DNA from: Bacillota bacterium
GTDB lineage: Bacteria; Bacillota; Clostridia; Acetivibrionales; DSM-1351
Assembly: GCA_023409265.1 (NCBI GenBank)
Contig: JAEYHZ010000016.1
Span: forward strand, 1 to 45,070
DNA: 45,070 nucleotides
Reading direction: 5' to 3'
Below the pieces are notes generated by a model, which was not told where the DNA came from, did no database searches, and worked only from the letters and a program-made list of their open reading frames with translations. Both the position numbers and the translations under genes were made by a program. This document shows positions 1-7,760 of the stretch, piece by piece; position 1 is the first letter of the stretch, and each line of letters begins with the position of its first letter.

Positions 1-120
1 TCAAGATGAGATATCCCACCGTAAGGGTAAGACCCCATGTAGACTACATGGTTGATAGGCCAAGAGTGTAAGTGCAGTAATGTATTAAGCTGATTGGTAC
101 TAATAGGTCGAGGGTTTGAC
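1..120 (+). rRNA. 23S ribosomal RNA, 3' end (partial)
   Basis: The sequence carries the highly conserved 3' terminal part of bacterial 23S rRNA, including the stretch ctgattggtactaataggtc at about 90-110 and the closing tttgacc. The gene begins before the window. The end is placed at about 119-121 by analogy with other 23S genes. It is followed by a spacer and 5S, the normal order of an rRNA operon. Confidence 0.95.
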
Positions 121-257
121 CCAAAAATGAACTAAAAGTTCAAACAGGTATTTCAAAAGTAGATAGTCTTAAAATCTATGAGTTTAGCTTCAAGTCTTCT
201 TATTACTTCGATACATTATTTAGTCCTTAAGGGACTAAAACTTAAAACAGTTAAAAT

Positions 258-280
258 CAGATTTTAACAATTAAAATCTG
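258..280 (+). other. rRNA spacer hairpin before 5S
   Basis: Ten-base arms CAGATTTTAA (258-267) and TTAAAATCTG (271-280) flank a CAA loop directly upstream of 5S. There is no following T-run, so it is more likely an RNA processing stem than a terminator. A second small stem (TTTAGTCC/GGACTAAA, 219-239) lies just before it. Confidence 0.5.
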
Positions 281-286
281 TAAATT

Positions 287-404
287 TTCTGGTGGAAATG
301 ACGAGATGGCCACACCCGTTCCCATACCGAACACGGCAGTTAAGCATCTCAGTGCTGATAATACTTGGCTGGAAACGGCCCGGGAAAGTAAGTCTCTGCC
401 AGAT
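287..404 (+). rRNA. rrf: 5S ribosomal RNA
   Basis: A 118-nt segment contains the 5S hallmark cccgttcccataccgaacac and terminal complementary ends (TCTGG at 288-292 with CCAGA at 399-403). It lies about 165 nt after the 23S end, in the standard 23S-5S order. Both ends are accurate to a few bases only. Confidence 0.93.
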
Positions 405-410
405 TTATAT

Positions 411-486
411 TCCTCAATAGCTCAGTCGGTAGAGCATGCGGCTGTTAACCGCAGGGTCGTAGGTTCAAGTCCTACTTGAGGAGCCA
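411..486 (+). tRNA. tRNA-Asn (GTT)
   Basis: A 76-nt cloverleaf: acceptor arm TCCTCAA (411-417) pairs with TTGAGGA (476-482), the discriminator is G483, and CCA (484-486) is encoded. The anticodon loop ctgttaa gives anticodon GTT (Asn). The T-arm ggttcaagtcc is canonical. It starts 7 nt after 5S, so it is probably co-transcribed with the rRNA operon. Confidence 0.97.
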
Positions 487-489
487 AAA

Positions 490-518
490 AGTAGATTCTT
501 TAGAGAATCTACTTTTTT
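490..518 (+). terminator. Intrinsic terminator of the rRNA/tRNA operon
   Basis: Perfect 10-bp stem AGTAGATTCT (490-499) / AGAATCTACT (504-513) with a TTAG loop, followed by a T-run. It starts 4 nt after the tRNA CCA end. Confidence 0.92.
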
Positions 519-721
519 ATTGTCTAAATATACTATGTAATCAAATGTTTACAAGATTGTAAAGGTTGATTTAGTAAGCTTTAATTGATTTTCTTGTTTC
601 CATTGGGTATAATCAGTATTGTGTGTAAATATTTGATATGATGTAAATATTAAATTTACTAAATAATCTTACATTCAGTTATACTATTTATAATTAAAAT
701 AATTCTTGGGATGGGGTACTT

Positions 722-2053
722 ATGAAAAAGAAAACAAAAATCACCTATGCAGCATCAGTTTTATTAGTTCTTTCACTGCTTACGTCTTGTACAGCTGACA
801 ACAGAAATAATGACACCAGCAGTGTAAGCCAAATAAGTGCGAGCTCATCAAGCCAGCCAGCGCAACAAAGTCTGCCGGCAGCTACCTCGACAACAGGGGA
901 AACAGGAACTTCAACAACCGGAGAGGCTGCAAACTCAACAGTAGAACCATCCAATACTACTACGAATGTTCAAAAGCCGCAGTCAGCAAATGGACTCCAG
1001 CTTTCCCCAAGTATTGAGAAGATTCAAGTTAAAGCAGTTTATCTTACAGGTCCTTCAGCCGGTTCATCGCAAAGGGTGGACAAAATAATTGATTTAGCTA
1101 AGAAAACAGAACTCAACACTGTTGTAGTAGATATTAAAGAGGATGGATCACTCAATTATGAATCCGGCCTTGAGGTAGTAAAAAAATTTGGGAAGCAGAC
1201 AAAGTACTATAATCCAGAGCAGCTTATTAAAAAATTTCATGATAATGGTGTTTACGTTATTGGGCGTATAGTAACATTTAAGGATCCAACTTTGGCCAAA
1301 AACAGGGCTGATTTGGCAATTAAAAATTCGAAGGGCTCCCTCTGGTTGGAGAATGGAAAAACACCTTGGGCCAACCCCTATAATGAAGAAACCTGGAACT
1401 ACAACATAGCCATAGCAAAAGAAGCTGTTTCCAAGGGTTTTGACGAAATCCAATTTGACTATGTGAGATTCCCGACAGGTAGAAAAGGTGATTTCAACTA
1501 CGGATCCAATGTACCAGAGAAAGCTGTAGCAATAAATGGTTTCCTTGCAAAGGCAAACAAAGAAATTCATGAGGGTTTAGGCGTTCCGGTGTCTGCTGAT
1601 GTATTTGCAATTATCGTTGAGAGTAAACCGGATGGTGAGAGCATAGGACAGAGGATAACAGAGGTTGGTAAGGATATTTACTGTATAAGTCCGATGATTT
1701 ATCCTTCACATTATGCAAACAATGCTAAAAGAGGTATAATGGCTAACGGGGTAGGTCAGAAGATCAATGGTATTGTATTTACCAAGCCTGACCTGGAACC
1801 ATACAAGGTTATGTATAATGCTCTGATGGCAACAAAGTCAAAGATATCAGAAACCCAAGGGTATAAGGCAAAGGTAAGACCTTATCTTCAGGCTTTTACG
1901 GCAAAATACCTGCCTAACGGATATTATCAGACCTATGGCCCACAGCAGGTAAAAGAACAGATTAAGGCAGTATACGATGCAGGATATCAAGAATGGATAT
2001 TATGGGATCCAAGCAATAAATATCAGGAATCCTATTTTGGTCCCGAAAAGTAA
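722..2053 (+). CDS. Lipoprotein with putative glycoside hydrolase-like (DUF4015) domain
   Basis: The 443-aa product starts with a lysine-rich n-region, a hydrophobic core and a lipobox ending LLTSC (Cys about 23), so it should be lipid-anchored on the outer face of the membrane. Residues about 30-95 are a Ser/Thr/Gln/Ala linker. From about 105 the protein reads like the DUF4015 'putative glycosyl hydrolase' TIM-barrel family: NTVVVDIKEDG early on, GRIVTFKDP, and FDEIQFDYVRFPTG with acidic residues on predicted strand ends. Family members are called glycosidase-like from fold; no substrate can be given. The ATG has an SD-like GGGATGGGG upstream. It stands alone, with a terminator after it. Confidence 0.85.
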   Translation: MKKKTKITYAASVLLVLSLLTSCTADNRNNDTSSVSQISASSSSQPAQQSLPAATSTTGETGTSTTGEAANSTVEPSNTTTNVQKPQSANGLQLSPSIEKIQVKAVYLTGPSAGSSQRVDKIIDLAKKTELNTVVVDIKEDGSLNYESGLEVVKKFGKQTKYYNPEQLIKKFHDNGVYVIGRIVTFKDPTLAKNRADLAIKNSKGSLWLENGKTPWANPYNEETWNYNIAIAKEAVSKGFDEIQFDYVRFPTGRKGDFNYGSNVPEKAVAINGFLAKANKEIHEGLGVPVSADVFAIIVESKPDGESIGQRITEVGKDIYCISPMIYPSHYANNAKRGIMANGVGQKINGIVFTKPDLEPYKVMYNALMATKSKISETQGYKAKVRPYLQAFTAKYLPNGYYQTYGPQQVKEQIKAVYDAGYQEWILWDPSNKYQESYFGPEK

Positions 2054-2105
2054 TTATATAAGTTGATTATCTTTTATAACAAAATACTATATTTATAATT
2101 TCAGG

Positions 2106-2138
2106 CAGGATAGCTAAAAATAAGCTATCCTGTTTTTT
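2106..2138 (+). terminator. Intrinsic terminator after the lipoprotein gene
   Basis: Perfect 10-bp stem CAGGATAGCT (2106-2115) / AGCTATCCTG (2123-2132), then TTTTTT. It lies 53 nt after the lipoprotein stop. Confidence 0.92.
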
Positions 2139-2196
2139 AGGTTTTCCTTATTAAAGGATAGGCCTTATTTACTATATAAAAAGAAATAGTAAATTA

Positions 2197-2225
2197 TTGA
2201 AAACAAATCAAAGTTTTGATACAAT
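2197..2225 (+). promoter_or_regulatory. nrdJ promoter (-35 TTGAAA, -10 TACAAT)
   Basis: TTGAAA (2197-2202), a 17-nt spacer and TACAAT (2220-2225) match the housekeeping sigma consensus at 5/6 positions in each box. The -10 lies inside the first NrdR box, so NrdR binding should block polymerase. Confidence 0.75.
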
Positions 2226-2265
2226 ATATTGTATCGACACTAAAGATAAATACTAAATATAGTTA
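2219..2265 (+). promoter_or_regulatory. Tandem NrdR boxes upstream of nrdJ
   Basis: Box 1 ATACAATATATTGTAT (2219-2234) matches the NrdR consensus ACACWATATATWGTGT at 14 of 16 positions. Box 2 ATACTAAATATAGTTA (2250-2265) matches at 12 of 16. The spacer is 15 bp and the centre-to-centre distance 31 bp, about three helical turns, which is the classical NrdR arrangement. Box 1 covers the -10 element. NrdR is the nucleotide-sensing repressor of ribonucleotide reductase genes; its gene is not in this window. Confidence 0.8.
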
Positions 2266-2282
2266 TTGAAAGGGGATAATGC

Positions 2283-4658
2283 ATGAAACTTTCTGAAAAT
2301 GCCATAACAGTACTTGAGAGAAGGTATCTGGAAAAAGACGAGGATGGCAACTTGTTAGAAGATGTTGAAGGAATGTTCAGACGTGTGGCAAAGGCTATTG
2401 CGGCTGCTGATGAAAAATATACTGATCAGGCAGGGCTTGCCGAGATAGAGAAAGATTTTTTTGAAATGATGACGAACCTGGAGTTTTTACCCAATTCACC
2501 AACATTGATGAATGCCGGAAGACCTTTGGGACAGCTCAGCGCATGTTTTGTTTTACCGGTTGAAGATACAATGGAAGGCATATTTGAGGCCATTAAGAAT
2601 GCTGCATTAATACATAAAAGCGGTGGCGGTACAGGCTTTAGTTTTTCAAGACTCCGCCCAAAGGGATCTGCTGTCAATTCAACTGGTGGTGTAGCCAGCG
2701 GTCCAATAAGCTTCATGAAGGTTTTCAATGCTGCTACCGAAGCTGTAAAGCAGGGGGGGACCCGACGGGGAGCTAACATGGGAATCCTTAGAGTAGATCA
2801 TCCCGATATTATGGAATTTATTTCATGCAAGAAAGATAATTCCGAGATTACAAATTTTAATTTGAGCGTTGGAATCACTGAAGACTTCATGAAGGCAGTT
2901 GAATATAATCTTGAATATGAACTTATTGACCCCAAAACAAAGAAGCCGGTTGGAAAGCTCAATGCTAAAAAAGTTTTTGATATTATTGTTGAAATGGCCT
3001 GGAAGAATGGAGAGCCTGGAATAATATTCCTTGACAGGCTTAACAGAGATAATGTAACTCCACGTCTGGGTGAAATTGAAAGCACTAACCCTTGCGGTGA
3101 ACAGCCACTTCTTCCGTTTGAGGCATGTAACCTTGGTTCAATAAATTTATACAACATGCTTAACGCAGAAACTAATACATTGGATTTTGATAAGCTGGGT
3201 AACACAGTTAAAAAAGCAGTTCATTTTTTGGATAACGTTATTGAAGTAAATAAATATCCTTTACCAGAGATTGATCATATGACCAGAGGAACCAGAAAAA
3301 TAGGCCTGGGCATTATGGGATGGGCTGATATGTTATGTGCGTTGGGGATACAGTATAATTCCCAGCAAGCTATAGATCTGGCTGATGAAGTTATGGAGTT
3401 TATTCAAAATAATGCACAGAAGGCTTCCCAGGAGCTTGCTGAACAGAAAGGTGTATTTCCTTATTATGAGGACAGCATTTACGCAAAGAAAGGAATCAAG
3501 CTGAGAAATGCTACAACTACGACAATAGCTCCAACAGGTACTTTAAGCCTTATTGCAGGGGTTTCAAGCGGAATTGAACCTATATTTGCAATATCATATA
3601 TAAGAAATGTTATGGATAATAATGAACTTGTTGAGGTTAATCCGGTATTTAAAAATGCAGCAATTAATGGGAACTTTTATTCTGAAGGACTGATGAAGAA
3701 AATTGCAAAATCAGGTACAGTGAGGGATATGGAAGAGATTCCAAGGGAAATAAGAGAGATATTTGTAACCGCACATGATGTACTTCCGGAATGGCATGTT
3801 AAAATGCAGGCTGCTTTTCAGAGGCATACTGATAATGCAGTGTCAAAAACGGTTAATCTAAGTCACGATGCAACAACGGATGACGTTAGAGAGGTATTCT
3901 CATTGGCATACAAGACACAATGCAAGGGTGTAACTATATACAGAGACGGAAGCCGTGATTTGCAGGTACTTAATATTGGGAAGGTGCAGGGCAAGGAGGA
4001 GAGCCAGCCTTTACCGGCAGAAGACAATGCTTACTGCGATTCATGTAATGATATATCGAAGAGAATATCGGGTATTGAACCGAGACCAAGACCTGATATA
4101 ACTACAGGCTTTACTGAAAAGGTCAGGATTGGATGCGGTAATCTATATATAACCGTTAATTATGATGAAAACGGGATATGTGAAGTGTTCACAAATACCG
4201 GTCGTGCCGGAGGATGCCCGTCACAGTCTGAAGCTACAAGCCGTCTTGTTTCTGTTGCCTTGCGCTCGGGAATGGATGTTAAATCAATAGTTGAGCAGCT
4301 GAAAGGAATAAGATGTCCGTCAACGATTCGACAAAAAGGTCTCAAGGTATTATCGTGCCCTGATGCTATCGGAAGACTAATTGAAAAGGTTGCAAAAATC
4401 CAGAGCAGCAACGATATGAACAGTGATTTTACAACCCAGGAATACAGTGTTGTTTCAAAGCCAAATGCATCTGAGAGCAACGAAACTGCCTGCGCCTCAG
4501 ATTGTCATGTATGTACCATGCGAGATGTGTGTTCAAATCCGGATCTTGGAATTGATGAAGACAACCTGGGAGGCGCTTGCCCGGAGTGTGGGAAGACCGT
4601 TGAGCATGAAGGAGGCTGTGTTATCTGCAGGAACTGTGGGTATAGCAAGTGTGGGTGA
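2283..4658 (+). CDS. nrdJ: Adenosylcobalamin-dependent (class II) ribonucleotide reductase
   Basis: The 791-aa protein reduces ribonucleotides to deoxyribonucleotides with a coenzyme-B12 radical. The catalytic core is clear: STNPCGEQPL (active-site Cys), CNLGSINL, ATTTTIAPTGTLS and an early LPNSPTLMNAG. The C-terminal part (from about 570) holds the family's Cys-rich tail, ending in CPECGKT...CRNCGYSKCG, a zinc-ribbon/redox-shuttle region. Length and order fit the clostridial NrdJ family. SD AAAGGGG precedes the ATG at 2283. It is transcribed alone behind an NrdR-controlled promoter and needs no NrdB or NrdG partner. A class II enzyme suits an anaerobe that meets oxygen at times. Confidence 0.97.
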   Translation: MKLSENAITVLERRYLEKDEDGNLLEDVEGMFRRVAKAIAAADEKYTDQAGLAEIEKDFFEMMTNLEFLPNSPTLMNAGRPLGQLSACFVLPVEDTMEGIFEAIKNAALIHKSGGGTGFSFSRLRPKGSAVNSTGGVASGPISFMKVFNAATEAVKQGGTRRGANMGILRVDHPDIMEFISCKKDNSEITNFNLSVGITEDFMKAVEYNLEYELIDPKTKKPVGKLNAKKVFDIIVEMAWKNGEPGIIFLDRLNRDNVTPRLGEIESTNPCGEQPLLPFEACNLGSINLYNMLNAETNTLDFDKLGNTVKKAVHFLDNVIEVNKYPLPEIDHMTRGTRKIGLGIMGWADMLCALGIQYNSQQAIDLADEVMEFIQNNAQKASQELAEQKGVFPYYEDSIYAKKGIKLRNATTTTIAPTGTLSLIAGVSSGIEPIFAISYIRNVMDNNELVEVNPVFKNAAINGNFYSEGLMKKIAKSGTVRDMEEIPREIREIFVTAHDVLPEWHVKMQAAFQRHTDNAVSKTVNLSHDATTDDVREVFSLAYKTQCKGVTIYRDGSRDLQVLNIGKVQGKEESQPLPAEDNAYCDSCNDISKRISGIEPRPRPDITTGFTEKVRIGCGNLYITVNYDENGICEVFTNTGRAGGCPSQSEATSRLVSVALRSGMDVKSIVEQLKGIRCPSTIRQKGLKVLSCPDAIGRLIEKVAKIQSSNDMNSDFTTQEYSVVSKPNASESNETACASDCHVCTMRDVCSNPDLGIDEDNLGGACPECGKTVEHEGGCVICRNCGYSKCG

Positions 4659-4718
4659 GAACTTCTTATATTATGTAAGTAGTTATAAAATTATACATTA
4701 AACGAGTAATTTTTTTAT

Positions 4719-4757
4719 ATCCAGAGATGCCAGATTAATAGGTGTTTCTGGATTTTA
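4719..4757 (+). terminator. Intrinsic terminator after nrdJ
   Basis: ATCCAGAGATGCC (4719-4731) can pair along its full length, with a few G-T pairs, to GGTGTTTCTGGAT (4741-4753); TTTTATTATTT follows. It closely resembles the hairpin at 7721-7760. Confidence 0.8.
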
Positions 4758-4966
4758 TTATTTCTGGGTCCGGACTTTATAGATTGTAGTAAGTAAAATT
4801 ATTCCTTTAGAGTCATAACCAAATGGTGGAAAAATAAATTAAGGGACGAAATAGCTTAATTTAGTGAATGATATTCTATTTTATGGGATAAAGTTGTATA
4901 ATGAAAAAATACTGCCTAACAGTTTGATTAAAATTAAGTAAAGCTTAGTAAATTTTTGGAGGAAAA

Positions 4967-5566
4967 ATGGGAAAAAGAAGTATAGTTGGGTATATTGGAT
5001 CTTTTGTGTGTCTCGTATATTTTATTGTAACAATAGGATTTATTTTAACAAAGGAATCTACTTTTTTGATAGGAATGGAAATTGTAACTATTTTATCTAC
5101 CCCCATTTTTCTCGTTATATTTATTGTTATACCTATTGGAAATTCAACAGAGAAACGTATAGGAAAAGATTTGTCACTAATATTTATGTCTTGTTGTATG
5201 ATTTTAACATCAGTTGCTCATTTTGTAAATCTAACAGTCACAAATCCACTAATAAAGTCAGGAGTTGTTGTCCCAACTTATTTACAAATAGGTCAATGGC
5301 CATCAGTTGAAATGGCAGTGGATTATTTGGCATGGGGCTTTTTTATGGGTATGGCATTTTTGTCTTCTTCATTGGCGGTAAGCAAAGAAAACCGAAGGTT
5401 AAAAACATTAAAAAACACATTATCAATAAGCGGCTTATTATGTTTGGCGGGTATTTTAGGGGTTGTGTTAATTAACGAAAATTGCTGGTATATAGCTCCA
5501 ATAGGATATGGGATCGGCACATTAATTGTTTGTATTGAATTAATTATGTTAGAAAGAAAATCGTAA
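4967..5566 (+). CDS. Hypothetical six-helix membrane protein
   Basis: The 199-aa protein is very hydrophobic, with about six predicted transmembrane helices (roughly residues 8-28, 32-57, 68-90, 112-137, 150-169 and 172-192). Helices 2 and 3 are joined by the charged loop GNSTEKRIGKD. I recognise no family and see no catalytic or binding motif. The start ATG has a good SD (TTGGAGG, 7 nt away). Codon use is AT-rich like the neighbours. It is flanked by the nrdJ terminator and by decayed genes and appears to be a single-gene unit. Confidence 0.75.
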   Translation: MGKRSIVGYIGSFVCLVYFIVTIGFILTKESTFLIGMEIVTILSTPIFLVIFIVIPIGNSTEKRIGKDLSLIFMSCCMILTSVAHFVNLTVTNPLIKSGVVVPTYLQIGQWPSVEMAVDYLAWGFFMGMAFLSSSLAVSKENRRLKTLKNTLSISGLLCLAGILGVVLINENCWYIAPIGYGIGTLIVCIELIMLERKS

Positions 5567-5664
5567 GGACATTTTTTACATAAAAGTAACTAATGTTTAC
5601 TGAATACTCGACAATGAAGTTACCCCAAAAGCTAGACAAAATTTATTAAGCAATTTTTATAATA

Positions 5665-5802
5665 TCAGATGAACAGTTCTTTAATGTCCCATTCAGAGCC
5701 AAATGCTGAATCTAGAATGATAATGCCATTTTGATCAAGTTTTGATTTTAACTCATTTGATAATTCAAAATTTCTATTGAGTTTAGCCTCTTGTCTTACA
5801 TC
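5665..5802 (-). pseudogene. Relic resembling the C-terminal tail of cysteinyl-tRNA synthetase
   Basis: On the minus strand, a stop-bounded stretch of 45 codons (stop TGA at 5667-5665) reads DVRQEAKLNRNFELSNELKS and continues with LDQNGIIILDS. This is the pattern of the last helix pair of CysS (RxEARxxxNFxxADxIRxxLxxxGIxLxD). It has no start codon, is preceded in frame by TAG, and has no upstream catalytic domain, so it is a leftover fragment. An alternative is an unrelated helical peptide. It sits among other tRNA-related relics. Confidence 0.45.
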
Positions 5803-5880
5803 CTAATGTAGAATTACTATAATAACTAGATTGATTTGGATAAGATAATAGCAGGAATATATTTTTAAAAGGGGAGCAGC

Positions 5881-6049
5881 ATGAAAAACTATAAAATAAT
5901 TGTCCAATACGACGGAAGCAAGTATAAAGGTTGGCAAAAAGAAAATAGAAGCTGCAGACGTCCAAAAAATATTAGATGGGGATAAACGCACTGAAGCTAT
6001 ACCAATAGCTCAACCGAAGGGGCTTTGCTTAAGAGATGTTCTATACTAA
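5881..6049 (+). pseudogene. truA: truA (tRNA pseudouridine synthase A), internal deletion
   Basis: The first codons read MKNYKIIVQYDGSKYKGWQK, the TruA N-terminus, behind a good SD (AAAGGGGAG). Past about 5938 the TruA C-terminus appears in another frame: KKIEAADVQKILDGDK, then RTEAIPIAQPKGLCLRDVLY and a TAA at 6047-6049. About 20 codons of the start and 37 of the end remain of a gene normally near 245 codons; the middle, with the catalytic Asp, is missing. The junction lies in an A-rich run (caaaaagaaaata). The remnant cannot make a working enzyme; another truA copy is likely elsewhere. Confidence 0.85.
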
Positions 6050-6054
6050 GCTAT

Positions 6055-6077
6055 AATGGAGCGGCTCCGTTCTTTTT
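6055..6077 (+). terminator. Likely terminator of the truA remnant
   Basis: AATGGAG / CTCCGTT stem (7 bp including one G-T pair) with a CGG loop, followed by CTTTTT. Confidence 0.5.
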
Positions 6078-6130
6078 GCAAAATGTGAAATAATTATGTG
6101 GATTATAAGATAAAAAGGAAAGTGTGAACT

Positions 6131-6829
6131 ATGTTAATACCATCCAATCTCGTGAATGAACAGTTTGATGATCGTTATTTTGATGTAGTGGATGCGCTGA
6201 ATGAAGCACAGCAAATCTATTTTAGGAATAATAATCTAATTGAGCGTATTACTATGGGGATAGAATCGAGAACCCCTTTTATCATTGGTGAAACAGGCTT
6301 TGGCGCAGGTCGCGTGGTAGTTGCGCTTATGGAGTTTGTTAAGAAAAGTGGTTTGAAAAATATTTCTATTGAATATAACTCAGTTGAACTGTACCCTTTG
6401 AGTCCTGAGAGAATGCTCGATATCCTAAATGGATTTAAAGATCGCGTCGGTGAGGAGATCGATGCACTTGTGGAAACATATCGAAGTATTGATATCACCG
6501 TGGCAGGTTGGCATTCAGCGAAAATACAGAAGTCATTTGGAACGATTGAGCTGAATCTTTGGATAGGAGAAGCACTTGAAATGGTTGAATCTTTGGAGAA
6601 ATGCTGTGATGTCTGGTTTCTCGATGGGCATAGTCCCAAAAAGAACCCTTCAATTTGGCGACCTGAGTTGCTTATGGCAATTGGAGAAAAGACAAAACAG
6701 GGAGGTACATGTTCCACTTTTACTGTGGCAGGTGATGTAAAAAGTGCCCTCATAGAAGCTGGGTTTGTACTTAATAAATATCCTGGATGTGGCGGAAAGA
6801 AACATGTTCTGCAAGGAGTTAAATATTGA
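6131..6829 (+). CDS. mnmD: Stand-alone MnmD-type tRNA methyltransferase (MnmC N-domain family)
   Basis: The 232-aa product matches the SAM-dependent methyltransferase half of MnmC, which methylates 5-aminomethyl(-2-thio)uridine at the tRNA wobble position. Visible marks are an early NEQFDDRYF and NEAQQIYF segment, the SAM loop IGETGFGAG (residues 52-60), CCDVWFLDGHSPKKNPSIW with the family Asp at about 165, GGTCSTFTVAG (191-201), and a GCGGKKHV end. The C-terminal FAD oxidase domain of enterobacterial MnmC is absent, so it is a single-domain form. SD AAAGGAAAG lies 8 nt before the ATG. It stands alone amid decayed genes. Other methyltransferases share the fold, so the exact tRNA step is inferred. 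Confidence 0.8.
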   Translation: MLIPSNLVNEQFDDRYFDVVDALNEAQQIYFRNNNLIERITMGIESRTPFIIGETGFGAGRVVVALMEFVKKSGLKNISIEYNSVELYPLSPERMLDILNGFKDRVGEEIDALVETYRSIDITVAGWHSAKIQKSFGTIELNLWIGEALEMVESLEKCCDVWFLDGHSPKKNPSIWRPELLMAIGEKTKQGGTCSTFTVAGDVKSALIEAGFVLNKYPGCGGKKHVLQGVKY

Positions 6830-7028
6830 TTTAACCTTATAATAAGGTTTTAAGGTGGACTCTCAGTCGTTTGTACTTGAGTATTTGTAAATTTGATATT
6901 TAAAGATGCAGCAAATCTATTTTAATATCTTTGAGTTGTAATAAATGAGAAATACACGGCACGTTACTGATTCAAATAAGAGCGACGAAAACTATTATGT
7001 AATTCAATAACAATAGCTATATTTTGAA

Positions 7029-7069
7029 CTTCACATTATCCATATGCTGGGTATTTGGATAGTGTGAAG
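7029..7069. repeat. 13-bp inverted repeat
   Basis: CTTCACATTATCC (7029-7041) pairs with GGATAGTGTGAAG (7057-7069), with one G-T pair, around a 15-nt loop. Neither side has a T-run, so a terminator role is not supported. No flanking gene explains it. Confidence 0.5.
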
Positions 7070-7186
7070 CAAAAAGTAATCAGTCTACATAACCACTTCT
7101 ATTTCATATATCAGAAGTTTTAAGGGGGTAATATCGGAGTTTCCCAGTAGACCCTTGCATATTACTTATTAGTTTGTGTAGAGGGA

Positions 7187-7324
7187 TTGAAAATTGAGAT
7201 AAACGGTTGAGTCTTGGTTCCAGAAGATTGTTCGCTGGATGACTTTTCAGATAAGTTTATTAATTTTGTTGAAAATAATTACTGGTTATTTGGGGGCGGT
7301 TTTAAAGAAGTTAAGAATGAGTAA
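7187..7324 (+). pseudogene. Small gene interrupted by an in-frame TGA
   Basis: A frame starting at TTG 7187 reads LKIEINGstop (TGA 7208-7210), then VLVPEDCSLDDFSDKFINFV and ENNYWLFGGGFKEVKNE before TAA (7322-7324). A single TGG-to-TGA change would explain the break. The protein-like composition and the GGGF turn suggest a former small gene of about 45 codons. I do not recognise the family. Confidence 0.4.
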
Positions 7325-7720
7325 ATAACTAAATGAATAATAAATTTACTTCCGTATATAAAGTGTAAATATTTGGTGTAAAAAGTTCTTTGATAATCTT
7401 ATTCCCTATTATTAGTCTCTTTGTAAAAGTTTTATCATTTATATTATAGTAATCCAATTTTTAATGAGTATACGGAGCTATAGTAAAGGAGTAATTAATT
7501 GTTTGGTCCACCTATACTAAATTGGATTATATTTTATTTTTACAATACACATATAATTATTGCGTTAGTTAATGCAGTCTACATTTCCATATCCAATATG
7601 CAAGCTTTCTGAGGGGTACATGCAAACATCCTAGTATAACTTCTGATATTGTAATCTCGTAAGCGTTGTTACAAGTACGTTCTAGCACAATTAATCAGGA
7701 AATAATGTAAAAAAGACGAG

Positions 7721-7760
7721 TCCAGAAATACTGACTATACAGGTGCTTCTGGATTTTTTT
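7721..7760 (+). terminator. Orphan intrinsic terminator
   Basis: TCCAGAAATACTG / CAGGTGCTTCTGGA stem followed by TTTTTTT. It resembles the nrdJ terminator (4719-4757) but has no gene ending just before it, which fits loss of a gene upstream. Confidence 0.75.

Noticed and set aside
745..1570. Open frames on the minus strand inside the lipoprotein gene
   Set aside because: They mirror the coding frame of a well-supported lipoprotein, lack ribosome-binding sites and have low-complexity products.
4423..4701. 92-codon frame overlapping the end of nrdJ
   Set aside because: It lies in another frame of the conserved Cys-rich NrdJ tail and has no SD.
6207..6923. Repeated 16-mer cagcaaatctatttta in the mnmD gene and at about 6908
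   Set aside because: The flanks do not match, so a duplication is not supported; chance in AT-rich DNA is enough.
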